Of a DNA stretch of 64,000 nucleotides, positions 11,701-19,772 are shown in pieces. Under the pieces are notes generated by a model. That model was not told where the DNA came from. It saw nothing but the letters and a program-made list of their open reading frames with translations, and ran no database searches. Made by a program: the position numbers and the translations under genes. The stretch's first letter is position 1, and the number at the start of each line of letters is the position of its first letter. This stretch comes from a virus, in the IMG/VR virus record IMGVR_UViG_3300021197_001350, positions 1 to 64,000 of that record; one strand, written 5' to 3'.

Positions 11701-14700
11701 GACCAGCCAACCGCAGGTCGGGCAGTCAATGACAGGAATACACCATATTTAGTATCATCAGCCTCATTGCCTCCATCCTTCCCTGCATCGATAGATGAAA
11801 AATACTCTAGTTCATTATCAGATATATCTGGATCAAGTTGCCCCCCACCTATATCAGTCTTCTTTCCGCTTATTATTTGACTACTAGGAGCTGGCAGGTT
11901 AACGCCTATATTGTCATCGGTGACAGTAACACTTCTCCTATGCGACTGTGATGATCTTCCGTGAAAAATAAACCTTGGCTCATTTGTTTGGGCGTGCCTA
12001 AAGAACCCTACCTCTGTAGTTGGATTCTCTCCCTCAACCCCCTGAAATCCCAACATCCAATCACCATAAAAGTTTCTAAATGAAGGTGTCCTTACTAGCC
12101 TCCACATATCCTCATCAGCGGGACGCTTACCCTCTCCCTCCATTATCGCAATCATAGGATTCTTCACCTCACTTAAAGGGGGAGTTGGATTCTTCTGTGA
12201 TCTAGGTTGAGAAAGCAAGTATCTCTTGTTTGGCAAAAGCCTCTCACCTAGATAGTCCTGCCCTTGGTCGGTTGTCTCCAAGTAGTGCATCGGCACTTCC
12301 TGCTCATCTATAATGGTAGTCTCTTCTATGTTTATAGACTGAGCTTCATTGAGAGTTTTTCTATTACTAACCGATGGCATTCTGGATATAATGCTATTAA
12401 CAGCAAAACCCTCTAATGTGTATAGTATCTTTTCTTCGGGCGTAATCGTTGGATCACTTAGGACTTTCATTACTGGATCAACCCTAACCCTGCTTCTCTT
12501 ATTTAATGCACCAATCTCCAGCGTCTGCTTCATTAAAGCACCAGTTAATGCATGAATACTAGCCTTAGGTTGAACCACTCTACCCATTGCGTAACCAAGC
12601 CCGTCCCAAATTCTACCCTTAATCTTAAATCTTTTAGATAGGTTATTTGGAAGTGGTATAGTTTTTAGGTAAGCCTGGAACTGAGGATTGTTTCTGGCTT
12701 CAGATATAAACTCTCTTACATCAGTCAGGCCATACTGCATTGGGTCATTTGAGAATCTTTTAGCAGCCTCAAATAAAGATACCCAATCTGCTTTTGCCTG
12801 CCTTGCCTTGCCACCAAATTGAGCCTGAGCAATTCTTCCTGACATCTCAGCCTCTACAAAAACCGACTCAGTAATGTGATGGGTTAGCTCATGTCCAAGT
12901 ATTTCCGCCAAGGCGTTCTTCTGTATCTCAAGATACCTTGACTTCTCAGTCTCATTTGTGGGGATCGCACTCGCTATCCCGAAGTCCTTAGATATAAATA
13001 TAACAGGTCTTGCTAGTCCAGCCGCATAGTGGTACTGAGCCACCTTGCCCTGAAACAATCTAGACATCGTACTCTTATTTAAGATGCGAATATCAGGTGC
13101 AATAAGACCTGTCTTATTCATATCCCTATATAAATTTGAGAGGGTATCATTCTCCGCAAATGCGGTTAACTCTGATACAGTTAATTCTTTATCACCGAAC
13201 TCAGCCCAAAGGGAATCATTTAACCCTGCCCTTACTTCGGTTGTATATCTAGTCTCCTTGCCCGTGGTTTGATTATGTCTATTGACTACAATCGCAGTAG
13301 GTGAGGAGGGAGTTAGTTCTACATTCTTAAGGTCTCCCGTAACAGGATTAAGCAAGTCGGGTATCAAGTGAGGATCTCTTACTCTGGTTAAAGTTCCCGC
13401 CTTCTCGCCAGCAGTAAACTCTGGGCCTTTAAGCCATGAAAGAAATGGTGGCAAAGTTTCATTATCTCTAGCGATAAACTGCTCCATCTTAACTCTCAAG
13501 TATTTCTCCGAAAGATCTGCCGCTATCATGGGATCAAAGCCAGCTGCTTCAGCTACCGCTCTGTATATCTGATAGAATACCTCTCTGATTTTTCTTATTA
13601 CAGCCCGAATGGTTCCCTTCTTTATGTTAGTGTCGGCTAAGTTTTTAGCTACAGTTTCAACTAGCACCTCTTCGGCTGACTCAATTTCCCTAAGCTGATC
13701 CAGGCTAAGCTTGCCCTCATCATACTTATTCCTAGCCCTCTCCATCCTTTTCTTGAGATGCTTATTCCCAAACTCCTTACTGGTCTCATGTATAGCATTC
13801 AGTAAAGCCTGCCTGTCCATCTCTGGAAGGCTATCCAAAACGAAGTGGGTGGACTCATGGTATAGTGATAAAATATTTGTTCCGTCTGGTCTAAGGAGGT
13901 CATTCATTACCATCCTTATAATGGTGTCGGCTTCATTCGTTGATATCTCTGCATTGTTTGCATGGAGAAACCCATAAACACTCTCCATGTTTTTCTTAAA
14001 CAACTGCACATCAACACCGCTCTTACTTAAAGCTTCAAGGAGTTGCGTAAAGTCTCTATCTAGTTCTATAGATTTTGATATCTCATGGTTGGTGTCACTT
14101 ATCCTACGCTTAACTTTTCCTTCTCTAGCTTCTGCTATTCTCTTGGCTCTATTGTTTACGCCATACGCCGACCGCTCGGAGGCAGGTAGGGGTGATGGCA
14201 TCCAAGTTCCTTCACTTCTAAGTTCCTTCTCCGCCTGAATATAATCATTCTCTGTCACCTTTACTTCGGGTGACTCCTCGACCTCTTCTATAATCTCATC
14301 TGATTGTATAGGTGTTGAGTCGGCTATGCTTTTATTCTGTGCATCAACAGCTGCTTCAGCTACTTTTATTAAATGCTCTGCGGGGCTAGAATTGTTTTGC
14401 GTAATTGAAATAAATACATCATCCCACATAAGGAAGTCCGATGGAAGTCGTGCATCAATTAGGGTATTTATTCTTGCAAGTATTGCATCCTTATCCGCCC
14501 CATTAAAAAGATTTGCCAAGTCCTCTGGAGACCTAGGCACATAATCTTTTCTTATGAGGGTAAGAAACCTGTCAAGCTGCCTCACTGTTAGATTGCGATT
14601 TAATAGTACGCTAGCTATTTTTGGCACAGATTGAATGATCTCAGATCTTGGAGTATCCAGTTGGCTCTGCCTGGTTCCAGTTGAACCTGTCTTTATAGGC

Positions 14701-17700
14701 TCAACCCAATCCTTGTAGTCGGTTAAAGTCTTCCATGTTTTTTGCTCAGGATAACCATTGAGAGAGTCAATAGTTTTATCCTCACCCTTCATAAACTTCT
14801 CTAGTCTTATTACTGATATAGGCTTATAACCTGCATCAATAACATCCTGAAGTTTTGCGGGCTTGTTTGATCTTGATAGCTCAATATTATTTTTACTATT
14901 AAGCATACCCAACACGCCAAGTGATCCTGCGGCAGATGAACCCTTCCTTGTGTCTGAGGTAAAATCTGAAAGGCCAGACATAACTATACTACCATCAGGG
15001 GACTCTAAGATTATAACACCTCTAGTCCTATACCTATCACCCTTCTTGCCTCCTAGGTTAGTAGTAGAGCCATTGCCTCCAGTGTCCCTATCTCTGAGAG
15101 TCGTGATTATGGATGAAGCATCTTGCCCAGCTACATCTATCTCCGTTCCCACTGTTGCCCACTGTGGGTTTTGTCCAGCCTTCGTTCGATATACTTGTAT
15201 TGCTGAGTCTGATTTAGGTACAACGATTGAGTCTGGGTTCTTTACTACCTCACCCGCTGGATTAACAACCTTGATTCTCCTGCCTGTGTGATCAGTGATA
15301 TAAGTGCCATTAGCATCTTTCAGTATAAGAAAAGCTATTGGTCTACTTCCCTGACCATCATCAAAATCTTTCGAGTACCCAAGGGGCTTGTTAGTCTTAG
15401 CTCCGCCAAGCCTTATCCCGTAGTAATATTTCCGAAGTGTACTCTTCTCGTAGGAGTTTGTGTTAAACAAAACTCCCATTGACATAATTTCCCCATCGGC
15501 ATTCAGTGGATTCTGTAGATTGCCTGCCTTGGTAGCCCTATCAAACTGCTCCTTATTCATTAGCCCCTGAACTCCGAGGGCGGCGGAAACAGGATTGGAT
15601 GCATCAACTGAGCCAGATATAGCTATACCCTGACCGCCCCTAGTCTTTCCATCTAGGTCGGTATACTCTCTCTTGGTTACAGGGTAAAAGAATTGCCATG
15701 TTTTTGTGGAGGTAACACCTTCAACCACTTCATGCTGAACACTAATAGGCTCCCTCCTAAAGTTATTGTATATCTCAAGCACCCTTATCCTGTGCAGCTG
15801 CTTATTAGAAGCACCGCTTCCAACCCTACGCCTCAGGTCTTGAAGTATATCATCAGCTACCTCTAGTACCCAACGCTCAGTTGTTGTCTCTACCTCACTA
15901 AACTCTTCCTTAATAAGCTTCGTAAGCTCTTCGGGTGTTATGAATCCCTCATTAAAGTCCTGCGTTTTACTGCGGATGTCATCTACTATAGTCTTCTTCC
16001 TTGCATTATAATCTCTACCATCCTTTGACTTATAGCTCTTAATGGATCCAATGTCATCTATCTCTGTGACGCTATACTCATCCACCTGACCTGTTGGACT
16101 ACTGTGCTGTAACTTAGCACCCTTTCTTTTGGCTCCACCTCGTTGGGCTTTAACTACTTTCTTTTGCTTATCGCTATCCTGCTTCTTTATTGATGCAGTT
16201 TTTTGCGGTGAGTCTGGCTCATTGCCTAACAATCTATCTAGCTTTACTAGGGGATCAGATAGATCAATACCTTTGGCGTGATCAAGCTCCCTTTGTGCTG
16301 CACCCTGTAGTGCCTTTGCGTCCTTAAGTTTACTCTCTCTTGCTGCGAGTGGAGTGACAGATACTAACGCATCCTTGCCTGTCTTTTTGACCCTACCTTG
16401 TGAAGCCTGATCAACCTCAGCTTGAGCTACACGCACTGCCTCATTAGCTTTTTCTAAATCTTCTTGAGCCTTGGCAATTCTACGCTGATCAATCTTGGGG
16501 GCGGCCTTCTTCTTCTTAGGCTTAGGAGTGTCTTCTATATCCTCGTACTCGTCTTGATCTTCAGCTTGGGTAGTTGCTGGCTTTGGAGTACCTTTCTTAA
16601 AGTTCTCTATCTCCTGCTCGATACCCTTTAGCTTCTTCCTTTGCTCTTCTATCTTAACCCTGTGAGCCTTATACTTCTTAGAGTTTGCTGACTTAAATTT
16701 ACCGCCATTCTTTTGGGTTCTGCCTTCCGCTACAAGCTTGTTTAGTTTTGCCTTAGCAGCTTTCTTTTGATTAACTAAACTCTTAAGTTTTTTCGCGAGC
16801 TGATCCTTTGACTCTGTTGGTTTCTCAGGGTCTTTTTCAATTCCCTGCAACTCTTCTAGCAGTGATTCACTACCCTTTTGTGTTCTTCTTTTCGACCGAA
16901 TAATTGGAGAAACAGATTCGGGTCGCTCCTTCTTTACTCTATCAGCAGCTAATTCTCTTGCACGCTTTTCTATAGCAGCGTCCTGATCTAGTTCAGTATC
17001 AATCCCTATGTCTGCAACTTTTTGTTTAGTGATCGCTTCAAATCGCTTCTTTGCTTTTTCCGCTATTTGATCCCAGCTTAGCTTCTTAATCGCTCCTTCA
17101 AAGGATCGAGTGCCTGGATCGGGAAGTATACCAAGATCGTTATACCGATCATTGACTTCATTAAATATAGCCTTACCGTCCCATGCGCCATCAAGGTAGT
17201 AGCCAGACTGTAATCTATTTATGAGAACCTCTAGATCATATACCTGCTTTTGATCTTTCGTACTTAGCTTGGCGTATTCTTTTGTCTTTGTGTAAGATAT
17301 ATTGCCTCCGCCATCCTCGATTAGAGTTCGAGTAAAATCAATGCCTTGACCTTCCACCTCATCTCTTGCCTGCCTATACTCTTCCTCGGTTGGCTCAGAC
17401 TCTTTATCTTTAGCGATAGCTTCATCTAGGGAACTAAAGTCTGTCGTGGTCTTTGTTTGTTCTATCCCTATCTCTGCAGCACTTTCTGCGGTAACAGGAA
17501 TATTCTCTATGCCCGCGAGGGTTGCTAGCTCATAGCGATGATTGCCATCCTTGATCTCATAGAAAGCTTCACCCGTAGCATCCTTTAAGGCTTTGTTGTG
17601 ACTAACCTCAATGGGATTACTCTTCAGGAAACTTAGCAACTTTTGCTTGTTTTCTGGATCGGTAAGTAATCTCTGCAAGTCTTCAACTGTTCCAATCTCA

Positions 17701-19772
17701 CCCTTTTGCACAGGGTATCCATTAGGATTCTTAAGCCCTATATATACAGCTAGATCAACAAGCTGACCCATCTCAGGTTTATTCGCACGGGATATCTGTG
17801 CATCCTCTTCAGCTATAGCTTTCTGGAAGCTGAAGGTCTGTACCACATCAGCACTCTCGGTACTCTCTGTTGGCTCAGTAACTTCTTCTTCTGTTATTAA
17901 ATTGGTCTCGGCATTGGGAAACTTTTCTAAAAGTTTTTCTACCTCAGCAAGCCTTGCGTTTGCATCGTAGTCAGGGTCAAGCCTTGCGTCACCTTGCGCA
18001 AGCATATCAGGCGGATTGGCTAGATCTTGTTCAATGCTATCACGCTCCCGCTCAAGAGCTTCCCTTTCTCTTTGCCTCTCCTGATTCCTTCTCTTTTCTT
18101 CAGCCTCAATAAAAGGCCCGAACTCGGCTGTAGCGGATTCAGTGCGAACATCTGCTTCAGCCTGTAGGTCAGCTTGACCTTGAGCAGAAGCCTGCTGAAC
18201 CCTCATTAAATCTTCCGCAGTAGGCACACCAGTTATACTCTCAGTTGGTATAGTTACAACTGGCCCAGTCCTGCCAATGCCCGCTACTTCCCCAGAGAAA
18301 TCGAAGTCTAGTATAGGCTCAATAGATGTACCCTCTCCTGTAGTCCTGACAACCCTACCTATTTGGGGCGTACCACTACTTCCAGTATAGCTAACAATAG
18401 CACCTTGCTTAGATGTATCTATAGTTTGATCTGAATAGGATGATGTGCTTGAGCTTAAATCAGTTTGATCAGGTGCGGGAGGAGTAGACCCCTTACCTAC
18501 AGCTGTAAGTCCACCACCTATGGAACCTGCAACTGCACCAATTATACTGGCATTAATTACCTTAGATTTTGTAAAGTCATCCCACTCTACATCCTCTCCT
18601 CTTTCCCATTTAGGAGCAGCCGTATTAATAAATTCCTGAAAACCTTCAGTGCTTCCTTCTAAGGCCATACCTATGCCAACCTTGCCTAGGGTTGAATCCT
18701 TTGACCTCTGGACTTGCTTACCAAGCCAAGTTAAAGCTCCATCCTTAACAGCCTGAGATTCTCCCATTAAGTTGGCTCGCTTAAGGAATGAACGACCAAC
18801 CCATGCGGGTAGTATTGAATCAGGTAATGCCGCTATACTTCCATACGCAAGTGCAGGTGCTTGAGCCTCTTCATGTGAAAAACCATCACCACGAAGTGTG
18901 TTGTATATCTCGCCACTATTTAAAGCCAGTGAGTTTAAAGTTGAAGCACCTATGCCGCCTCTCATTTTCCATAGCTGAGCTGCGTAGTCTTCAACATCCA
19001 TGATCTCGCCAGCCCGCTTTCTCCCCTCAAGGACAGCCTTGTGACCAACACCATATGTTGGATTCTTTCGAGTAACTTTCTGAGCCATAGACTTCCGCAA
19101 GTCTTGCCTCATCTTAGATGCCACGCCTTTCTTTACGGCTGCCTTACCTGAATAGATTGCTGCAGCTCCTGTTCCTGCTGTACCGCTACCAATAAAGTAA
19201 GCGGCTACACCCTCCACGAGGGATGGTATAGCTTGACCTAATATATTCGCAGAGTACTCGCGTAAAGCTCTACCACTTATCCCATTAGCTCTAAATAAAT
19301 CTTCATACTTTCTTACTGATGCCCTGGGTGCATTTGTCTGCAGATCAACACCCCACTGGAATGCGGCCTCACCGCCTGGCAATCCTGTCATACCATAGCC
19401 ACCAGACATTGAACCAACCATTCCTCGGGTTGCTTTATTGAGTCCACCACCGAACTCATCAAGCATACCACTGTCTTGACTTTGAAGATCGAGATCTAAA
19501 TAGTCATCTCTAAACTCAGGGTTAACGGACTCTGCAACCAACGCACGCATCCCTGCGGATCCTTCGCTCGCCTGAGTATTTCGTAACTGATCGCCAATGA
19601 ATGCGGTTAGCTCACTATCTGACCGTGGATCATATGTTCCTTGCTCAGCAAGTTTAGCTCTATACTTTGCAACAAGCTCATTGGTTCCCGTCCTGCCGTC
19701 AAGCTTGCTAGGCAGATCATTCTGCCTAATCTCACTATATAGGCGGTTGATCTCGTCTGGAGACTGAGCCAT
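2796..19772 (-). CDS. giant polyvalent protein (5658 aa), probable injected virion protein
   Basis: One 17-kb frame. Visible parts in order: hydrophobic/Gly segments near 175-205 and 400-425, typical of N-termini of phage polyvalent proteins; a ParB/sulfiredoxin-like motif DGNHR (742-746); a Lys-rich coiled coil (about 950-1190); HESTH (1972-1976) and HELTH (2294-2298) zinc-metallopeptidase motifs; an ADP-ribosyltransferase-like module with FRNFYGDW (about 2565) then FHGR (His2604); a kinase-like site NRDGHAGN (Asp3758, Asn3763) with FDKG (Asp3775), like PI3/4-kinases; and a long helical C-terminus with hydrophobic segments near 5300. Polyvalent proteins of this type are known from phages and mobile elements and are thought to enter the host with the DNA. 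Delivery with the virion is inferred from its late-operon position. It starts in a TAATG overlap. Confidence 0.85.
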   Translation of the reverse strand: MAQSPDEINRLYSEIRQNDLPSKLDGRTGTNELVAKYRAKLAEQGTYDPRSDSELTAFIGDQLRNTQASEGSAGMRALVAESVNPEFRDDYLDLDLQSQDSGMLDEFGGGLNKATRGMVGSMSGGYGMTGLPGGEAAFQWGVDLQTNAPRASVRKYEDLFRANGISGRALREYSANILGQAIPSLVEGVAAYFIGSGTAGTGAAAIYSGKAAVKKGVASKMRQDLRKSMAQKVTRKNPTYGVGHKAVLEGRKRAGEIMDVEDYAAQLWKMRGGIGASTLNSLALNSGEIYNTLRGDGFSHEEAQAPALAYGSIAALPDSILPAWVGRSFLKRANLMGESQAVKDGALTWLGKQVQRSKDSTLGKVGIGMALEGSTEGFQEFINTAAPKWERGEDVEWDDFTKSKVINASIIGAVAGSIGGGLTAVGKGSTPPAPDQTDLSSSTSSYSDQTIDTSKQGAIVSYTGSSGTPQIGRVVRTTGEGTSIEPILDFDFSGEVAGIGRTGPVVTIPTESITGVPTAEDLMRVQQASAQGQADLQAEADVRTESATAEFGPFIEAEEKRRNQERQREREALERERDSIEQDLANPPDMLAQGDARLDPDYDANARLAEVEKLLEKFPNAETNLITEEEVTEPTESTESADVVQTFSFQKAIAEEDAQISRANKPEMGQLVDLAVYIGLKNPNGYPVQKGEIGTVEDLQRLLTDPENKQKLLSFLKSNPIEVSHNKALKDATGEAFYEIKDGNHRYELATLAGIENIPVTAESAAEIGIEQTKTTTDFSSLDEAIAKDKESEPTEEEYRQARDEVEGQGIDFTRTLIEDGGGNISYTKTKEYAKLSTKDQKQVYDLEVLINRLQSGYYLDGAWDGKAIFNEVNDRYNDLGILPDPGTRSFEGAIKKLSWDQIAEKAKKRFEAITKQKVADIGIDTELDQDAAIEKRARELAADRVKKERPESVSPIIRSKRRTQKGSESLLEELQGIEKDPEKPTESKDQLAKKLKSLVNQKKAAKAKLNKLVAEGRTQKNGGKFKSANSKKYKAHRVKIEEQRKKLKGIEQEIENFKKGTPKPATTQAEDQDEYEDIEDTPKPKKKKAAPKIDQRRIAKAQEDLEKANEAVRVAQAEVDQASQGRVKKTGKDALVSVTPLAARESKLKDAKALQGAAQRELDHAKGIDLSDPLVKLDRLLGNEPDSPQKTASIKKQDSDKQKKVVKAQRGGAKRKGAKLQHSSPTGQVDEYSVTEIDDIGSIKSYKSKDGRDYNARKKTIVDDIRSKTQDFNEGFITPEELTKLIKEEFSEVETTTERWVLEVADDILQDLRRRVGSGASNKQLHRIRVLEIYNNFRREPISVQHEVVEGVTSTKTWQFFYPVTKREYTDLDGKTRGGQGIAISGSVDASNPVSAALGVQGLMNKEQFDRATKAGNLQNPLNADGEIMSMGVLFNTNSYEKSTLRKYYYGIRLGGAKTNKPLGYSKDFDDGQGSRPIAFLILKDANGTYITDHTGRRIKVVNPAGEVVKNPDSIVVPKSDSAIQVYRTKAGQNPQWATVGTEIDVAGQDASSIITTLRDRDTGGNGSTTNLGGKKGDRYRTRGVIILESPDGSIVMSGLSDFTSDTRKGSSAAGSLGVLGMLNSKNNIELSRSNKPAKLQDVIDAGYKPISVIRLEKFMKGEDKTIDSLNGYPEQKTWKTLTDYKDWVEPIKTGSTGTRQSQLDTPRSEIIQSVPKIASVLLNRNLTVRQLDRFLTLIRKDYVPRSPEDLANLFNGADKDAILARINTLIDARLPSDFLMWDDVFISITQNNSSPAEHLIKVAEAAVDAQNKSIADSTPIQSDEIIEEVEESPEVKVTENDYIQAEKELRSEGTWMPSPLPASERSAYGVNNRAKRIAEAREGKVKRRISDTNHEISKSIELDRDFTQLLEALSKSGVDVQLFKKNMESVYGFLHANNAEISTNEADTIIRMVMNDLLRPDGTNILSLYHESTHFVLDSLPEMDRQALLNAIHETSKEFGNKHLKKRMERARNKYDEGKLSLDQLREIESAEEVLVETVAKNLADTNIKKGTIRAVIRKIREVFYQIYRAVAEAAGFDPMIAADLSEKYLRVKMEQFIARDNETLPPFLSWLKGPEFTAGEKAGTLTRVRDPHLIPDLLNPVTGDLKNVELTPSSPTAIVVNRHNQTTGKETRYTTEVRAGLNDSLWAEFGDKELTVSELTAFAENDTLSNLYRDMNKTGLIAPDIRILNKSTMSRLFQGKVAQYHYAAGLARPVIFISKDFGIASAIPTNETEKSRYLEIQKNALAEILGHELTHHITESVFVEAEMSGRIAQAQFGGKARQAKADWVSLFEAAKRFSNDPMQYGLTDVREFISEARNNPQFQAYLKTIPLPNNLSKRFKIKGRIWDGLGYAMGRVVQPKASIHALTGALMKQTLEIGALNKRSRVRVDPVMKVLSDPTITPEEKILYTLEGFAVNSIISRMPSVSNRKTLNEAQSINIEETTIIDEQEVPMHYLETTDQGQDYLGERLLPNKRYLLSQPRSQKNPTPPLSEVKNPMIAIMEGEGKRPADEDMWRLVRTPSFRNFYGDWMLGFQGVEGENPTTEVGFFRHAQTNEPRFIFHGRSSQSHRRSVTVTDDNIGVNLPAPSSQIISGKKTDIGGGQLDPDISDNELEYFSSIDAGKDGGNEADDTKYGVFLSLTARPAVGWSESLQAHRGLSQDALRVTLRQRYLKSYFENFSMAGTSSQAKLILDDEIMTNEGLNNLAPIYLTSVISSSEATIDESELYPVPSSLLSGSILEEEFTEGYVYDEITGEPSLSQNVHHKNTGKDGWGYPVHKKNKAIGRMFYLPGVVSAPHENLVSNGVIIRDISNVKHYATVTNDKEPMGMIAIEGKDGQLSYFRVKSDLYSDPDLGVVQTRITRNGLISGEVEPASVASPESLKAYMFSGEVSAEALGKHLEEVSHEEFTAHASYMGEQMNTLLEASVENVQRSLTGTSFTAEVNSIPSSQTLLQTEDKVADLESGIPTSSQNNPTWQDAANRYDVDVRDLIEYQGGLVYYDTSLSERHKNALRKEAKKYNKRLVESDEAINSNLVPTTDSIQVPILDENMFTEGMILPLFTSAKNPLMINEEGVQNQQYGNSASLFIAASQHITGARIPWFSQGYRNIPVKDGKPVLSSFYSDVHDLSVLYNMSGRVLKGGKYTSTPSVFDEKSFMSDPLINLRNPITALSKVTSTDFNAKGDTNAMSIESSKLEDLLAGDYNLELMDNEEVEEIRAELEGMTSSDVHKYGNDLPSGKSALDPIQYFIENDSVSETISWMVQEGYSKADLATITSILNFGKELNEIDFVLSKQEQIDKGRKPKGTRFEDTLNNYSMFNPDGAVIPTREQEQAFKYALIQHAELAGMPHSRLLGLITLKHKLEQLSEGSATSDDPHFSFIDVARRLDETKPVVVDKDSTPFMDGADVFVQDGRMFKLDRMSKEQASQEVFGSIILNMSGVLNPPKTLVEIEGAGPEGQSEYAVVTPVGFTEVKEGMPTNTINWVGGAKLTGVNINKDNTKAVNVFLRSGNQLSYGAIDAIETGMYFGSTTIKQGLGSIDGRETQDQVTAGGGLLNNIPEEFIALAAADAELESTPSQSLIRSGEDLYGGNSTLEQRQSPEGDVLFDNGLWKSKTLLTKIDKRGTASNRRLYGEAVGSAVTNYITGGLVAVAKVRNGNLEQYKVDDMQEMKELRSQRKHTLDESATEQDLADIGDLNNQQYVLDLIKHGIADYIVNNRDGHAGNFGIANGHIVSFDKGQSFRFYQHNTKGSLANANNDSIMSMGTDPESIENEASDVDGIIHFLNTQFGKKMKYSGNPRIVYSQLKNLVSQAGVTPEAILADLIPVIKRATRLSQEVRDLGLFDEYTDSEFQPGLSPTVDLELEMMERLDGMKAKVAELIVYLTGRDAQIDVSKEGQPEYFRNIHYPQGKTEGDFTKLTSAEGGGSIKSPKSISYKEETPMLLDQVIAKKREIVDSTMPAYYATRLYADEPSFSADITGTANGSTLRTSDYAQELMSSLMTSTRSRQDDISGHDFIISGRNEDVQNGSQVILPFPNKTLKTVQAKAFDGPQLKRRIDVDEDDAVSASTQRTNAYDGTQAASNRLLLNSIEDSHKNAILKGYKGNLESYIKDLFKINPQENLRAIATRDAQVADLSIVDFDGNPAMTDRALRFAAELHTNTMNNLIRKKGRLEKKLDDAMDSIQEAAEEINALTTKKNDATVHEAKAQAAVRKLIKDYMRGMDGQVDLTFDHGKLLGSIKEVEKVLKGDTLSSVYRDALYDIFDGNTKVFAYIQAMAELGIDYANASETEIVSAINGSTKPELQSLKNNKPLMSTLVAFSKDKALQMALLEARTSKDTSDASKIDDEIKRTQRLSEEQLKDLRREIKGIRKSVSKVYKVRDAYAQARLIHKRKTKQAEKTKALIKLHEDAMVSISGKEKSLQQRLGVGYNFNAVPGEQYFIMQKVGNDWVATKAVYSIEGTDENRIKINNAKYFNKAYLAEQDAKGKGDEPFNRMLSDMTMQLSKAVVHREYKSIHRNMLDRALNTLEQRLRATGQSGVQVTRMIAEFRRIQQNNRNEQVSLAGKWEGAYGEAIKASGMDQSVFKEMVYDTAIYWIENMPDLANDPTALYGAVYKEIEKTMKGSGKPVSPSLKGALQKLWVATENIAEWENGIADKHNVLVEDPSVQWSNPLTGSRENILRRRIKYGRITIPRQMRGEVIAALTTIMGNNEGEYLSVVGGWNNSDIFNQIKLLGKKAVGQDAAFDEMMGLADQLFNETIINTFLDPLLSKPGDPIFTAPKKRGSNAKHPIPQDEVMSAWLDSGKSFKEFVVQLFLNQDADIQDLPAFASDILGRLRQVYQMGRSIAVKVDTTPMSSETTPHRMMDARTNTIFPREWLEYDTFTKVDAGIHVSKLASVAAFGRDSSILSGMMDAAMAEARQLQLPLTEVQQNPAYLSLKTEKERKQFLISKLGKERYESARDAARIRDEIKDLKKSMIDLFSAPGGGFKDMRMLEELASLNADLVLRTPKSGLWQALSGMDYTQRLGYGTISARASGTFIYNSIKNVFGSLFNEGLGIPLMQATESAKAINYIRSTPGQQDLTFKELFANHGVQGTGEGIVRTSRKIKDGLDKSIGLKGGSTGSSGFAPFTPLSPFSWLNNVFGSAVAEGGINVWRTVITRALAYIDQNPSVMGDPNFRFNLKHLGIKGSLIGGNERALEYLADTWAEHTGQSLLDFIKQSYNRKTNQQEIFSKEDYLNMYQIAMDDINLEGGIGSTPVAFRTNGILRVATPLLRWATGKSNAVHGSLQTQEGRYTINSVLKGLAGISAVGMPIGIAATMLMDEYDEEILGKKSNLRKVDPINLLPGFAAFNMLSNKDGQGLAILERLARSGNVYGLGMEAAYGMAAWTDPMQGQRALGIDRILVYSQVANARDAFVNIMHSGWYMNYEDGKKIVDVMAGQAPAHFTQTVNNLLMPINDNERRRVKRVDAYNYLRSAGRSAGVPLKKSGMRTNPTPLTARIRQMQLAAYGDDPEEFNNILQDAISVAVDMGKEDPIGSIVSSWKARQPMDLFQRTLTPDETEEVFKHMNQRGKENVLDLIRLHEKYLNYLEPRKVDFNRSMSQDRYNRANINKNRLLYLNL

